This document shows positions 16,397-25,705 of a stretch of 64,000 nucleotides of DNA, piece after piece. The notes under the pieces were generated by a model. It saw only the letters and a program-made list of their open reading frames with translations, made no database searches and was not told where the DNA came from. Origin of the DNA: Nocardioides sp. Soil797 (lineage in GTDB: Bacteria; Actinomycetota; Actinomycetes; Propionibacteriales; Nocardioidaceae); NCBI GenBank assembly GCA_001429555.1, contig LMSR01000017.1:62001-126000 (forward strand), written 5' to 3'. A program made the position numbers and the translations under genes. Positions within the stretch are counted from its first letter, which is position 1; every line of letters begins with the position of its first letter.

Positions 16397-18085
16397 GTGA
16401 CCCCCGATCAACTCTCCTCCGCCGTCGTCGCCTCCCTCACTTCCCTCGTCGACGAGGGAACACTCACCCTGTCCGACGGGGTTCCTGTCGAGGTGACGAT
16501 CGAGCGACCGCGTCAGAAGGGGCATGGCGACTACGCGACCAACGTCGCCCTCCAGCTGGCCAAGCGGAGCCAGGTCAACGGTGAGTCGACCAACCCGCGT
16601 GGGTTGGCCGATCTCATCGCGTCGAAGCTGGGTGCGAGCGACGGCGTGTCCGAGGTCGAGGTCGCCGGACCGGGCTTCCTCAACATCAGCGTCGACGCCG
16701 GCGCACAGGGTCGGGTGGCGGCCAGCGTCGTCGCGGCAGGGGCGTCGTACGGCACGTCGGAGACGATGGCCGGCCAGCGGATCAACGTCGAGTTCATCTC
16801 GGCGAACCCGACCGGCCCGCTGCACCTCGGCCACACCAGGTGGGCCGTGCTCGGTGACGCCATCGGCCGGGTGCTCTCGGCCGCGGGCGCCGAGGTGACC
16901 CGCGAGTTCTACATCAATGACCGTGGCGTCCAGATGAACCACTTCGCCGACTCCATCATCGCCTCGGCGCTGGGGGAGTCCAAGCCCGAGGACGGCTACG
17001 CCGGCGGCTACGTCGACGACCTCGCCCGCCAGGTCGAAGCAGCCAGCCCCGGCATCTTCGACCTGCCCGCGGAGGAGCGTCGGGCGGCGGTGCGCGCCAA
17101 GGGCTACGAGATCCAGCTCGCCGAGCAGCAGCAGGCGCTGGCCACCTTCAACACGCACTTCGACGTCTGGTTCTCGGAGTTGTCGCTGCACGAGGACGGG
17201 GCCGTGCCCGAGACGCTGGCCCGGCTCAAGGAGCTCGGCCATGTCTTCGAGGACGGCGGCGCACTGTGGATGCGCACGACCGACTTCGGTGACGACAAGG
17301 ACCGGGTGCTGATCAAGTCCGACGGTGAGCTCACCTACTTCGCCTCCGACACCGCCTACTACCTCAACAAGAGGGCCAGGGGCTTCGACCACTGCATCTA
17401 CCTGCTCGGGGCCGACCACCATGGCTATGTGGGCCGGCTCAAGGCGATGGCGGCGTGCGCCGGCGACGACCCGGCCAAGACGCTCGACGTGATGATCGGC
17501 CAGCTGGTCAAGATCCTTCGCGACGGAGACGAGCTCAAGCTCTCCAAGCGGGCCGGCACCATCGTCACCCTGACCGAGCTCGCCGACGAGATCGGCGTCG
17601 ACGCGTTGCGTTACTCGCTGTCCCGCTATCCCGCGGACTCCCCGCTCACGCTCGACGTCGAGGAGATCACCAAGGCCTCCAACGACAACCCCGTCTACTA
17701 CGTGCAGTACGGCCACGCCCGCACCTGTCGGATGATCGAGAACGCCAACGACCTGGGGATGACCATGCCCGAGGGCGACGCGTTCGACGCCGGCCTTCTC
17801 TCCCACGAGCTCGAGGGGCGCCTGCTGCGCGCCCTGGCCGAGTTCCCCAGGGTGGTGGCCAGCGCGGCCGAACTGCGGGAACCGCACAGGATCGCGCGTT
17901 ACCTGGAGGACACCACCTCGGTGTTCAACAAGTGGTACGACGCCAAGGAGTGCCGCATGTTGCCGCAGGGTGATGAGCCGGCCGGTCCGCTCAACGAGGC
18001 ACGACTGGTCCTGGTCCACGCGACCAGGATCGTGCTCGCCAACGGGCTCGACCTGCTCGGTGTCTCTGCCCCCGAAAGGATGTGA
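16397..18085 (+). CDS. argS: Arginyl-tRNA synthetase
   Basis: 562 residues, a normal length. The N-terminal Add-1 domain is followed by the class I signature HLGH (143-146, in NPTGPLHLGHTRWA), the KMSK-type loop KLSKRAGT (about 381-388) and a DALR anticodon-binding domain at the C terminus (ARYLEDTTSVFNKWYD). It charges tRNA-Arg with arginine. It begins the classic actinobacterial series argS-lysA-hom-thrC-thrB, with seven bases to lysA, and lies next to a tRNA-Arg gene on the other strand. Confidence 0.97.
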   Translation: MTPDQLSSAVVASLTSLVDEGTLTLSDGVPVEVTIERPRQKGHGDYATNVALQLAKRSQVNGESTNPRGLADLIASKLGASDGVSEVEVAGPGFLNISVDAGAQGRVAASVVAAGASYGTSETMAGQRINVEFISANPTGPLHLGHTRWAVLGDAIGRVLSAAGAEVTREFYINDRGVQMNHFADSIIASALGESKPEDGYAGGYVDDLARQVEAASPGIFDLPAEERRAAVRAKGYEIQLAEQQQALATFNTHFDVWFSELSLHEDGAVPETLARLKELGHVFEDGGALWMRTTDFGDDKDRVLIKSDGELTYFASDTAYYLNKRARGFDHCIYLLGADHHGYVGRLKAMAACAGDDPAKTLDVMIGQLVKILRDGDELKLSKRAGTIVTLTELADEIGVDALRYSLSRYPADSPLTLDVEEITKASNDNPVYYVQYGHARTCRMIENANDLGMTMPEGDAFDAGLLSHELEGRLLRALAEFPRVVASAAELREPHRIARYLEDTTSVFNKWYDAKECRMLPQGDEPAGPLNEARLVLVHATRIVLANGLDLLGVSAPERM

Positions 18086-18091
18086 ACCGCG

Positions 18092-19573
18092 GTGCCCACC
18101 GCCCACCCCTCTGGCTGGGCGCACGCCGATGGTGCCCTGCGCGGGCCCCAGTGGCTGCGTGAACCCGACGACGCCAATGCCCTGGTCGAGCCGCTCTGGT
18201 CGTCGACGGCCCACAAGAACGACGACGGTGCCCTGGTCGTCGGGGGCGTGGACCTGCGGGAGCTGGCCGCCGAGCACGGCTCGCCGGCGTACGTCCTGGA
18301 CGAGGCCGACTTCCGCGGTCGCGCCGGTGCGTTTCGCGATGCCTTCTCCGCCTACGACGTCTACTACGCAGGCAAGGCGTTCCTGTGCACGACCGTCGCG
18401 CAGTGGATCGCCGAAGAGGGCCTGTGCCTCGACGTCTGCTCGAACAGCGAGCTGACGGTCGCGCTGCGTGGGGGCATGGACCCGGCACGGATCGGCTACC
18501 ACGGGAACAACAAGACGACACAGGAGTTGCGTCGCGCCGTCGAGGCCGGGGTGGGTCGCATCGTGGTCGACTCGCTCCACGAGATCGACCGCCTCGTCGA
18601 GATCGTCTCTCCGTCCGCCGAGGAGGGGGTGCGGCAACCGTCGCGAGACCAGGCGCCGGTGAAGGTGATGATCCGGGTCACGGCCGGGGTCGAGGCGCAC
18701 ACCCACGAATACATCGCCACCGCCCACGAGGACCAGAAGTTCGGCTTCTCCATCACCGCAGGCGACGCCTTCGAGGCCGTACGCCGGGTGCTGGCCGCTC
18801 CCGGCCTCGAGCTGCTGGGCCTGCACAGCCACATCGGCAGCCAGATCTTCGACTCCTCCGGGTTCGAGGTCGCTGCCCGTCGTGTGCTGGCGCTGCATGC
18901 CCGGGTCTCCGACGAGCTGTCGGTGGCCATGCCCGAGATGGACCTCGGCGGTGGTTTCGGCATCGCCTACACCACGCAGGACGACCCGTCGGACCCGGCG
19001 CAGCTGGCCACCGAGATGAGCAAGATCGTGGAGCACGAGTGCAGGGCCCTGGGCATCGACGAGCCACGGCTGTCGATCGAGCCGGGCCGGGCCGTCGTCG
19101 GTCCCAGCATGTGCACGGTCTACGAGGTGGGCACGGTCAAGGAGGTCGCCCTCGACGGTCCGAAGGCGACCAAGCCCCGACGCACCTACGTGTCGGTCGA
19201 CGGTGGGATGAGCGACAACATCCGCACTGCGCTCTATGACGCCGACTACTCCTGCACGTTGGCCTCGCGGCGCTCCGACGCCGCTCCGGTGCTGGCACGG
19301 GTGGTCGGCAAGCACTGTGAGGCCGGCGACATCGTGGTCAAGGACGAGTTCCTCCCCGGCGACGTCGCCCCCGGTGACCTGGTCGCGGTGCCCGGAACGG
19401 GTGCCTACTGCCGGTCGATGGCCTCCAACTACAACCACGCGCTGCGGCCTCCGGTGATCGCTGTGCGGGACGGTGTCGCGCGCGTCGTCGTACGACGAGA
19501 GACTGAGGACGACCTGTTGGCCACCGACGTGGCCGCCCAGGATGCACGGCACACGGATGGAGCAGGCAGTTGA
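18092..19573 (+). CDS. lysA: Diaminopimelate decarboxylase
   Basis: 493 residues; somewhat longer than the family norm because of an N-terminal extension and an insertion near 180. The PLP lysine is K95 in YYAGKAFLC. Also visible are HSHIGSQI, the glycine-rich phosphate loop in DLGGGFGIAY, SIEPGRAVVG, and the active-site CEAGDIV and GAYCRSMASNYN. It makes L-lysine from meso-diaminopimelate, the last step of lysine synthesis. It sits between argS and hom, and its stop overlaps the TTG start of hom. Confidence 0.96.
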   Translation: MPTAHPSGWAHADGALRGPQWLREPDDANALVEPLWSSTAHKNDDGALVVGGVDLRELAAEHGSPAYVLDEADFRGRAGAFRDAFSAYDVYYAGKAFLCTTVAQWIAEEGLCLDVCSNSELTVALRGGMDPARIGYHGNNKTTQELRRAVEAGVGRIVVDSLHEIDRLVEIVSPSAEEGVRQPSRDQAPVKVMIRVTAGVEAHTHEYIATAHEDQKFGFSITAGDAFEAVRRVLAAPGLELLGLHSHIGSQIFDSSGFEVAARRVLALHARVSDELSVAMPEMDLGGGFGIAYTTQDDPSDPAQLATEMSKIVEHECRALGIDEPRLSIEPGRAVVGPSMCTVYEVGTVKEVALDGPKATKPRRTYVSVDGGMSDNIRTALYDADYSCTLASRRSDAAPVLARVVGKHCEAGDIVVKDEFLPGDVAPGDLVAVPGTGAYCRSMASNYNHALRPPVIAVRDGVARVVVRRETEDDLLATDVAAQDARHTDGAGS

Positions 19574-20883
19574 GTCAGGCAAGCAGTGAGGGGTCCGGCA
19601 AGCGGCTGAAGGTTGCCGTTCTCGGATGCGGATCGGTCGGTTCCCAGGTGGTGCGACTGCTCACCGAGCAGGCCGACGACCTGACCGCCCGGATCGGCGC
19701 CCCCGTCGACCTGGTCGGGGTGGCGGTTCGTCGCCTCGACGCGCCCCGAGAGATCGAGGTGCCCGAGGGGTTGCTGACCACCGACGCCGAGGGGCTGCTG
19801 ACCAGGGGTGACCTCGACCTCGTCGTCGAGGTGATCGGTGGCATCGAGCCGGCGCGGGCACTGATCCTGACCGCGCTCGAGAACGGTGCCTCCGTGGTGA
19901 CCGCCAACAAGGCGCTGCTCGCCGAGGACGGACCGACCCTGTTCGAGGCCGCTGCCAAGGCCGGTCGCGACGTCTACTACGAGGCCGCTGTTGCCGGCGC
20001 CATCCCGATCCTGCGCCCCCTGCGCGAGTCCTTGGCCGGAGACAACGTGACCCGCGTGCTGGGCATCGTCAACGGCACCACCAACTTCATCCTCGACAAG
20101 ATGGAGACCTCCGGTGCGGGCTTCGCCGAAGCGCTCGAGGAGGCCCAGGAGCTCGGCTATGCCGAGGCCGACCCGACCGCCGACGTCGAGGGCTTCGACG
20201 CGGCCGCCAAGGCCGCGATCCTGGCCAGCATCGCCTTCCACACCCGGGTCAACGCCGATGACGTCTACCGCGAGGGCATCTCCGAGGTCACCGCGACCGA
20301 CGTCCAGTCGGCACGTGACATGAAGTGCGTGGTCAAGCTGCTGGCCATCTGTGAGCTCAAGGACGGCGCGGTCTCCGCGCGCGTTCACCCGGCGATGATT
20401 CCGGCGACGCACCCCCTTGCCTCAGTGCGTGAGGCCTACAACGCAGTGTTCGTGGAGTCCGAGGCGGCCGGGCAGCTGATGTTCTACGGCCCCGGTGCCG
20501 GAGGTTCACCGACCGCCTCGGCGGTCCTGGGTGACCTGGTCTCCGCGGCCCGCAACCGGCTCGGCAACACGCGCGGCGCCGGCGAGTCGGCGTACGCCGA
20601 TCTGGCGGTGCTGCCGATGGGGGAGACGGTCACCCGCTACCACGTCGCCATCGACGTCCTCGATCGCGCCGGTGTCCTGGCCGCAGTGGCCCAGGCCTTT
20701 GCCGAGCAGGGAGTGTCCATCCAGACGGTGCGTCAGGAGGGCCGCGGTGAGGACGCCCAGCTCGTGGTGGTTTCCCACCGGGCGACCGATGCACAGCTGG
20801 CCGCCACCGTCGAGCACCTGCAGGGCATGGACATGGTTCGCGAGGTCACCTCGGTGATGCGCGTCGAAGGGGAATCGGAGTGA
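19570..20883 (+). CDS. hom: Homoserine dehydrogenase
   Basis: 437 residues from a TTG in a TTGA overlap with lysA. The NAD(P) loop GCGSVGSQV begins at 19, the catalytic region shows [12 protein letters not shown] and [14 protein letters not shown], and a C-terminal ACT domain (about 350-430) begins near [16 protein letters not shown]. The ACT domain is the site of threonine feedback inhibition in actinobacterial enzymes. It reduces aspartate semialdehyde to homoserine, feeding threonine and methionine synthesis. The GTG of thrC overlaps the stop. Confidence 0.97.
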   Translation: MSQASSEGSGKRLKVAVLGCGSVGSQVVRLLTEQADDLTARIGAPVDLVGVAVRRLDAPREIEVPEGLLTTDAEGLLTRGDLDLVVEVIGGIEPARALILTALENGASVVTANKALLAEDGPTLFEAAAKAGRDVYYEAAVAGAIPILRPLRESLAGDNVTRVLGIVNGTTNFILDKMETSGAGFAEALEEAQELGYAEADPTADVEGFDAAAKAAILASIAFHTRVNADDVYREGISEVTATDVQSARDMKCVVKLLAICELKDGAVSARVHPAMIPATHPLASVREAYNAVFVESEAAGQLMFYGPGAGGSPTASAVLGDLVSAARNRLGNTRGAGESAYADLAVLPMGETVTRYHVAIDVLDRAGVLAAVAQAFAEQGVSIQTVRQEGRGEDAQLVVVSHRATDAQLAATVEHLQGMDMVREVTSVMRVEGESE

Positions 20884-21974
20884 ACAGCATGAGCGGTCCA
20901 TCGAACCGCGGCGCCCACCAGTGGAGGGGAGTGATCGAGGAGTACCGTGACCGCCTCGACATCCCCGAGGGCACTCCCGCGATCACCCTGCGCGAGGGCG
21001 GCACGCCCCTGGTCGAGTCCGGCTGGCTGTCCGGGCTGACCGGGGCCCAGGTGTGGCTGAAGGTCGAGGGCGACAACCCGACCGGATCGTTCAAGGACCG
21101 TGGCATGACCGCGGCGATCTCCGTGGCTGCCTTCCAGGGGGCCAAGGCCGTCGTGTGCGCCTCCACCGGCAACACCTCGGCATCGATGGCCGCCTATGCG
21201 GTCAAGGCCGGCCTCAAGCCGTTGGTGCTCGTGCCCGAGGGCAAGATCGCGGCCGGCAAGATGGCACAGGCCATTGTCCACGGTGCCCAGGTGATCATGG
21301 TCCGCGGGAACTTCGACGACTGCCTGCAGATCGCCCGCGGACTGTCGGAGAACTACCCGGTGGCATTGGTGAACTCGGTCAACCCGATCCGCCTGCAGGG
21401 CCAGAAGACGGCATCGTTCGAGATCGTCGACTTCCTCGGCGACGCCCCCGACTTCCACTTCCTGCCCGTGGGCAACGCCGGCAACATCTCGGCGTACTGG
21501 CTGGGCTACAACGAGTACGTCGCCTCTGGCAACGCCACCCGTCGTCCGGTGATGCGAGGCTTCCAGGCCGAGGGAGCCGCCCCGCTGGTGACCGGTGAGC
21601 CGTTCCCGGACCCGGAGACGAAGGCCACCGCGATCCGGGTCGGCAACCCGGCGTCGTGGAAGCTCGCCGAAGCGGCAGCCAGTGAGTCCGGTGGCAACTT
21701 CACGGCGCTGAGCGATGCCGAGATCCTCTCCGCCCAGCAGAGGCTCGCCTCCAGTGACGGAGTCTTCGTCGAGCCCGCGTCGGCCGCCGGAGTCGCCGGT
21801 CTGCTGAAGGCATTGGACGCAGGGGAGTCCTTCACCGGCACGTCGGTGGTGATCACGGTGACGGGCCACGGCCTGAAGGACACGGTGACGGCACTGGAAG
21901 GATTCGGCGAGCTGGTCGACAACGTGGTGGACCCCGACGTCGACGCTGCGGCGGCCGCTGCCGGTCTCGTCTGA
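20880..21974 (+). CDS. thrC: Threonine synthase
   Basis: 364 residues from the GTG at 20880; an ATG nine bases on (20889) is an alternative. The PLP lysine is K72 in [10 protein letters not shown], the phosphate-binding loop is STGNTSAS, and the serine/glycine loop [10 protein letters not shown] is present. It converts O-phosphohomoserine to threonine. The length and motifs match the short, mycobacterial-type threonine synthases. It is followed after one base by thrB. Confidence 0.97.
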   Translation: MNSMSGPSNRGAHQWRGVIEEYRDRLDIPEGTPAITLREGGTPLVESGWLSGLTGAQVWLKVEGDNPTGSFKDRGMTAAISVAAFQGAKAVVCASTGNTSASMAAYAVKAGLKPLVLVPEGKIAAGKMAQAIVHGAQVIMVRGNFDDCLQIARGLSENYPVALVNSVNPIRLQGQKTASFEIVDFLGDAPDFHFLPVGNAGNISAYWLGYNEYVASGNATRRPVMRGFQAEGAAPLVTGEPFPDPETKATAIRVGNPASWKLAEAAASESGGNFTALSDAEILSAQQRLASSDGVFVEPASAAGVAGLLKALDAGESFTGTSVVITVTGHGLKDTVTALEGFGELVDNVVDPDVDAAAAAAGLV

Positions 21975-21975
21975 G

Positions 21976-22905
21976 ATGGTTCGTTTCATCGAGGGCCCGA
22001 TCACCGTCTCGGTCCCGGCCACGTCGGCCAACCTCGGACCGGGGTTCGACTCTCTCGGCCTTGCCCTGTCGTTGAGGGACGAGCTGAGCGCGGAGGTGGT
22101 CGGCGACGGGCTCGCGGTCGGAGTGGAGGGCTGTGACGCCGAGGGCGTCCCGCGCGACGAGTCCCACCTCGTGGTGCGGGCCATGCGGGCGGCCTTCGAC
22201 GTCATGCAGGGCCAGCCGCCCGGCCTTCGCCTGCACTGCCTGAACCGAATCCCGCATGCTCGTGGGCTGGGGTCGTCGTCAGCTGCCATTGTCGGCGGCA
22301 TCGTCCTGGCCAGGTCCCTGGTGGCTGGGGGGCAGCTCGTGATGGACGACGACGCCGTCTTCCGCCTGGCCGCGGAGATGGAGGGGCACCCCGACAATGT
22401 CGCCCCGGCGTTCCACGGTGGGTTCGTGATCTCAGGACGTGAGGCCAGCGACTTCTGGGCGACGTCGTCGGCCATTGACCCCCGGATCTCCGCGGTGGTC
22501 TACGTCCCACCGAACCCGGTGTCGACCGAGGCTGCCCGCAGCCTGTTGCCCGAGTCCGTGCCCCACGCGGATGCAGCCGCGAACGCAGGTCGCGCGGCGC
22601 TGCTGGTGGCCAGCCTGGCCGGGCAGCCCGAGCTGCTTCCCCTGGCCACTCGCGACTACCTGCATCAGGACTACCGCGAATCTGCGATGCCCGATTCGTT
22701 GGCGCTGGTGCGCTCACTTCGCGCTGACGGGCATGCCGCGATCGTGTCCGGGGCGGGTCCGAGCGTGCTGGTCTTCACGGACGGTCCGATGCAGCCGTTG
22801 GGGCACTGGTCGACCGGCCCGGCGTCGCTGTTGGCGCGGTGCCCCGAGGGGTGGACCGCGTCGCACCTCGATCTGGAGACGACCGGAGCACGGGTCATCG
22901 GCTGA
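21976..22905 (+). CDS. thrB: Homoserine kinase (GHMP family)
   Basis: 309 residues. Signature elements are VPATSANLGPGFDSLGLAL at the N terminus, the ATP loop IPHARGLGSSSAAI (92-105) and the C-terminal GAGPSVLVF motif. It phosphorylates homoserine for ThrC. It is the last gene of the argS-thrB run; a perfect 16-bp hairpin follows 52 bases after the stop. Confidence 0.97.
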   Translation: MVRFIEGPITVSVPATSANLGPGFDSLGLALSLRDELSAEVVGDGLAVGVEGCDAEGVPRDESHLVVRAMRAAFDVMQGQPPGLRLHCLNRIPHARGLGSSSAAIVGGIVLARSLVAGGQLVMDDDAVFRLAAEMEGHPDNVAPAFHGGFVISGREASDFWATSSAIDPRISAVVYVPPNPVSTEAARSLLPESVPHADAAANAGRAALLVASLAGQPELLPLATRDYLHQDYRESAMPDSLALVRSLRADGHAAIVSGAGPSVLVFTDGPMQPLGHWSTGPASLLARCPEGWTASHLDLETTGARVIG

Positions 22906-22957
22906 GGCTGGCGACGTGTGGTCGCGACGGCCATCCACCCGCCCCGTGACATCTTCA

Positions 22958-22994
22958 CGGAACATCCCAGTCATGGGGTGACTGGGATGTTCCG
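22958..22994 (+). terminator. Perfect 16-bp terminator hairpin after thrB
   Basis: Bases 22958-22973 pair exactly with 22979-22994 around the loop TGGGG. There is no T run. It separates the amino-acid operon from the rho leader. Confidence 0.85.
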
Positions 22995-23091
22995 CGACGT
23001 TGTCGATTCGTCAGGATCGGCAGCGCAGGTGTCCCGATTTGACCATCCCGGCTCGCCGCGGACGGTGCCGACTGGGAGACCGGCATGCTGG

Positions 23092-23100
23092 TGTTAGGCT
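23092..23100 (+). promoter_or_regulatory. Extended -10 promoter TGTTAGGCT upstream of rho
   Basis: TGT-TAGGCT combines an extended -10 (TGn) with TAnnnT. The expected start of transcription, near 23107, is only a few bases before the ATG at 23112, so the leader ORF would be leaderless or nearly so. The transcript would then carry about 180 bases before rho. Confidence 0.5.
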
Positions 23101-23111
23101 GACTTCGCGCC

Positions 23112-23294
23112 ATGATCATTCGGCGTTCGCACCTGACCCGGTTGTCCGGAGCGGTGCACCTCTCCTCGTTCGTTCGCCGCGAGTCGGCCGTCACCACGGT
23201 GATCCCGCTTCCGGAGGCATCGAGGCACACACCCGAGATGTCGACGGCACTCGCGCCGCATCGACACAGATACGTGGCAAGGACCCTCACGTGA
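23112..23294 (+). CDS. Putative 60-aa leader ORF upstream of and overlapping rho
   Basis: An ATG at 23112 opens 60 codons whose TGA (23292-23294) overlaps the rho GTG (23291-23293). The peptide is basic, with clusters MIIRRSHLTR and SFVRRES and a His/Arg-rich end ([13 protein letters not shown]). There is no ribosome-binding site, but a -10 box lies 11 bases before the ATG, which suits leaderless initiation. E. coli rho also has an upstream leader and controls itself by attenuation; here translation of this ORF could couple to rho or shield the leader from Rho. Expression is unproven. Confidence 0.45.
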   Translation: MIIRRSHLTRLSGAVHLSSFVRRESAVTTVIPLPEASRHTPEMSTALAPHRHRYVARTLT

Positions 23295-25297
23295 CGGAAT
23301 CCACCGAATCGACCACCGCCGCAGCCGCGGCTCCCAAGAAGCGCGGTGGTGGGCTCAACTCCATGCTGATCGCCGACCTGAAGGCAATGGCAGGTGCCAT
23401 CGGCATCAGCGGCGCCGAGAGCATGAAGAAGGCGCAGTTGGTGGCGGCGATCAAGGCCGTCCAGACCGAGCACGCGAACTCGAGCAAGGGCGCGGCCGCC
23501 GCCAAGTCATCGGCGAAGTCGGAGCAGAAGCCCGCCCGGGCGACCGAGCAGAAGCCGGATCCGGCGGCCGAACAGAAGCCCGAGCAGGCCGAGGCCGTGG
23601 GCGCCCGTGCCGAGCGGTCAACTGCCGAGGGTTCAGCTGCAGAGGACGCCTCCGGTGGCCAGAAGTCCGATCGGCAGGGTGGTCGCAGGAAGCGCAACCA
23701 ACAGGGTGCTCCTGAGCAGTCTGACCGCGCCGACGACCAACCGGCCCGCGACGACCAGGACGCGAAGCAGGGACGGACCCCGAAGCAGGACCAGCAGTCC
23801 GGCCAGGGCCGCGACAACCAGGGCGGGGACAACCAGGGCCGGGACAAGCAGCAGGACCAGCAGTCCGGCCAGGGCCGCGACAACCAGGGTCGGGACAAGC
23901 AGGGCCGCGACAACCAGGGCCGCGACTACCAGGGCGGGGACAACCAGGGCCGGGACAGCCAGGGCCGGGACAAGCAGCAGGGCCAGCAGTCCGGCCAGGG
24001 CCGCGACAACCAGGGCCGCGACAACCAGCAGAACCAACAGGAGAACGACGACCAGACGGGCACCGGGCGCAACCGCCGCCGACGTGGTCGCGACCGCTCC
24101 GATCGCAACGAGCGCGGCAGTCGCAACCGCAACGAGCCCGACACCACCATCCTCGAGGACGACGTCCTGGTGCCGGCCGCCGGCATCCTCGACGTGCTCG
24201 ACAACTACGCGTTCGTCCGGACCAGCGGCTACCTGGCCGGTGCCGACGACGTTTACGTGTCGTTGTCCATGGTTCGCAAGTTCGGCCTGCGCCGAGGCGA
24301 CGCGATCGTGGGTCAGGTGCGCCAGCCACGTGAGGGCGAGCGCAAGGAGAAGTTCAACCCGATGGTCCGCATCGACGCGGTCAACGGGGCGGACCCGGAG
24401 TCCGTGCGCAGTCGCGTGGACTTCGCCGACCTGACTCCTCTCCATCCCTCCGAGCGGTTGCGACTCGAGACCGACGCGACGAATCTGATCGGTCGGGTGA
24501 TCGACATCGCCTCCCCGATCGGCAAGGGACAACGCGGCCTGATCGTGTCCCCGGCGAAGGCCGGCAAGACGACGGTCCTCCAGTCCATCGCCAACTCGAT
24601 CACCAGCAACAATCCCGAGTGCCACCTGATGGTGGTGCTGGTCGACGAACGGCCCGAAGAGGTCACCGACTTCCAGCGTTCGGTCAAGGGCGAGGTCATC
24701 TCCTCCACGTTCGACCGTCCTGCCGGAGACCACACGACCGTCGCCGAGCTCGCCATCGAGCGGGCGAAGCGACTCGTCGAGCTGGGCCACGACGTCGTCG
24801 TACTGCTCGACGGCATCACTCGCCTGGGCCGGGCCTACAACATGTCCACCTCGGCCAGTGGCCGGGTTCTGGCCGGCGGGGTCGACTCGTCTGCCCTCCA
24901 TCCGCCGAAGGCGTTCTTCGGTGCGGCCCGGAACATCGAGGACGGCGGATCGCTGACGATCCTCGCGACGGCGCTGGTCGAGTCCGGGTCGAAGATGGAC
25001 GAGGTGATCTTCGAGGAGTTCAAGGGCACCGCGAACATGGAGCTGCGACTGCGCGGCGAGCTCGCCGAGAAGCGCATCTTCCCCGCGATCGATGCCGTGC
25101 AGTCGGGCACTCGTCACGAGGAGATGTTGATGGGCGAAGAGGAGCTCGAGATCGTCTGGAAGCTGCGTCGCGCGCTGTCCGGCATGGAGAGCGAGAAGGC
25201 CGTGGACACCCTTCTCGGCCGGCTGCGGAAGTCCCAGAACAACATCGAGTTCCTCACCGGTTTGCAGAAGTCGTCGTCCTTGGGGGCAAGCAACTGA
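23291..25297 (+). CDS. rho: Transcription termination factor Rho with long disordered insertion
   Basis: 668 residues from the GTG at 23291. Residues 20-58 form the helical Rho N-terminal (SAP-like) domain. About 61-285 is a disordered, charged insertion typical of high-GC actinobacteria, here with Gly-Arg-Asp-Asn-Gln repeats at 165-250. The RNA-binding domain starts near 288, and the ATPase core carries Walker [10 protein letters not shown] (420-428), Walker [12 protein letters not shown] (501-511) and the R-loop region. It is a hexameric RNA helicase that ends transcription. M. tuberculosis has rpmE directly after rho; here a four-gene cassette intervenes. Confidence 0.96.
   Translation: MTESTESTTAAAAAPKKRGGGLNSMLIADLKAMAGAIGISGAESMKKAQLVAAIKAVQTEHANSSKGAAAAKSSAKSEQKPARATEQKPDPAAEQKPEQAEAVGARAERSTAEGSAAEDASGGQKSDRQGGRRKRNQQGAPEQSDRADDQPARDDQDAKQGRTPKQDQQSGQGRDNQGGDNQGRDKQQDQQSGQGRDNQGRDKQGRDNQGRDYQGGDNQGRDSQGRDKQQGQQSGQGRDNQGRDNQQNQQENDDQTGTGRNRRRRGRDRSDRNERGSRNRNEPDTTILEDDVLVPAAGILDVLDNYAFVRTSGYLAGADDVYVSLSMVRKFGLRRGDAIVGQVRQPREGERKEKFNPMVRIDAVNGADPESVRSRVDFADLTPLHPSERLRLETDATNLIGRVIDIASPIGKGQRGLIVSPAKAGKTTVLQSIANSITSNNPECHLMVVLVDERPEEVTDFQRSVKGEVISSTFDRPAGDHTTVAELAIERAKRLVELGHDVVVLLDGITRLGRAYNMSTSASGRVLAGGVDSSALHPPKAFFGAARNIEDGGSLTILATALVESGSKMDEVIFEEFKGTANMELRLRGELAEKRIFPAIDAVQSGTRHEEMLMGEEELEIVWKLRRALSGMESEKAVDTLLGRLRKSQNNIEFLTGLQKSSSLGASN
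23783..24040 (+). repeat. Degenerate tandem repeat within rho
   Basis: The DNA encodes residues 165-250 of Rho, built from variants of a short unit reading [15 protein letters not shown] or GRDSQ, interrupted by two near-identical blocks [15 protein letters not shown] / [15 protein letters not shown]. Such near-identical units can expand or contract by slippage, so length may vary between strains. Confidence 0.8.
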
Positions 25298-25323
25298 CGC
25301 CGGTGCTCAGTTCAAACTAGGCT
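25294..25323 (+). promoter_or_regulatory. Promoter of the four-gene cassette, within the end of rho
   Basis: CTGACG (25294-25299, overlapping the rho stop codon) and TAGGCT (25318-25323) are 18 bases apart and form a plausible sigma-A type promoter. The -10 ends seven bases before the ATG at 25331, predicting a leaderless transcript. The cassette may therefore be expressed separately from rho. Confidence 0.5.
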
Positions 25324-25330
25324 GCAGCCC

Positions 25331-25705
25331 ATGGCGAAGATCGTGGTGGCAGACGACGACGAGGACATCCGTGAACTCGTCGCCTTCAAGCTCAGGCAGA
25401 ACGGGCACGACGTCCGGTCGGTGGGTGACGGGGCAGCGGCCGTGGCCGCCTGTCTCGACGAGCTGCCCGACCTCGCTCTCCTCGACGTGATGATGCCGGG
25501 GATGAGTGGACTCGACGCGGCCCGTGCACTGCGGCAGGAGCAGGCCACTGAACGGCTGCCCATCATCATGTTGACCGCGCGGGCCCAGGAGTCCGATGTC
25601 GAACAGGGCTTCGCCGTGGGAGCCGACGACTACATCACCAAGCCGTTCTCTCCGAGAGAGCTCGCCTCCCGTGTGGCTGCCGTGCTGGCTCGGAGCGGTA
25701 GGTGA
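25331..25705 (+). CDS. Stand-alone response regulator receiver domain
   Basis: 124 residues, a single CheY-like domain with no output domain. The acidic pair D9-D10, the phosphorylation site D52 (LLDVMMPG), the switch Thr82 (MLTAR) and K104 (ITKPFSPREL) are all present. It must act through protein contacts rather than by binding DNA. It begins a four-gene unit with the HEAT protein, glycosyltransferase and histidine kinase; its GTG-overlapped end joins it to the next gene. The likely partner kinase is the product at 28226, and the likely targets are the HEAT protein or the glycosyltransferase; both are inference. Confidence 0.9.
   Translation: MAKIVVADDDEDIRELVAFKLRQNGHDVRSVGDGAAAVAACLDELPDLALLDVMMPGMSGLDAARALRQEQATERLPIIMLTARAQESDVEQGFAVGADDYITKPFSPRELASRVAAVLARSGR

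Noticed and set aside
16343..19582. A 1,079-codon open frame antisense to argS and lysA
   Set aside because: Long antisense frames are expected in GC-rich DNA; the sense frames carry full ArgS and LysA motifs and the antisense protein has none.
22958..22994. Possible shared family with the 57257 repeats
   Set aside because: Only GTTCCG is common to both; the stems otherwise differ, so this is an ordinary terminator.
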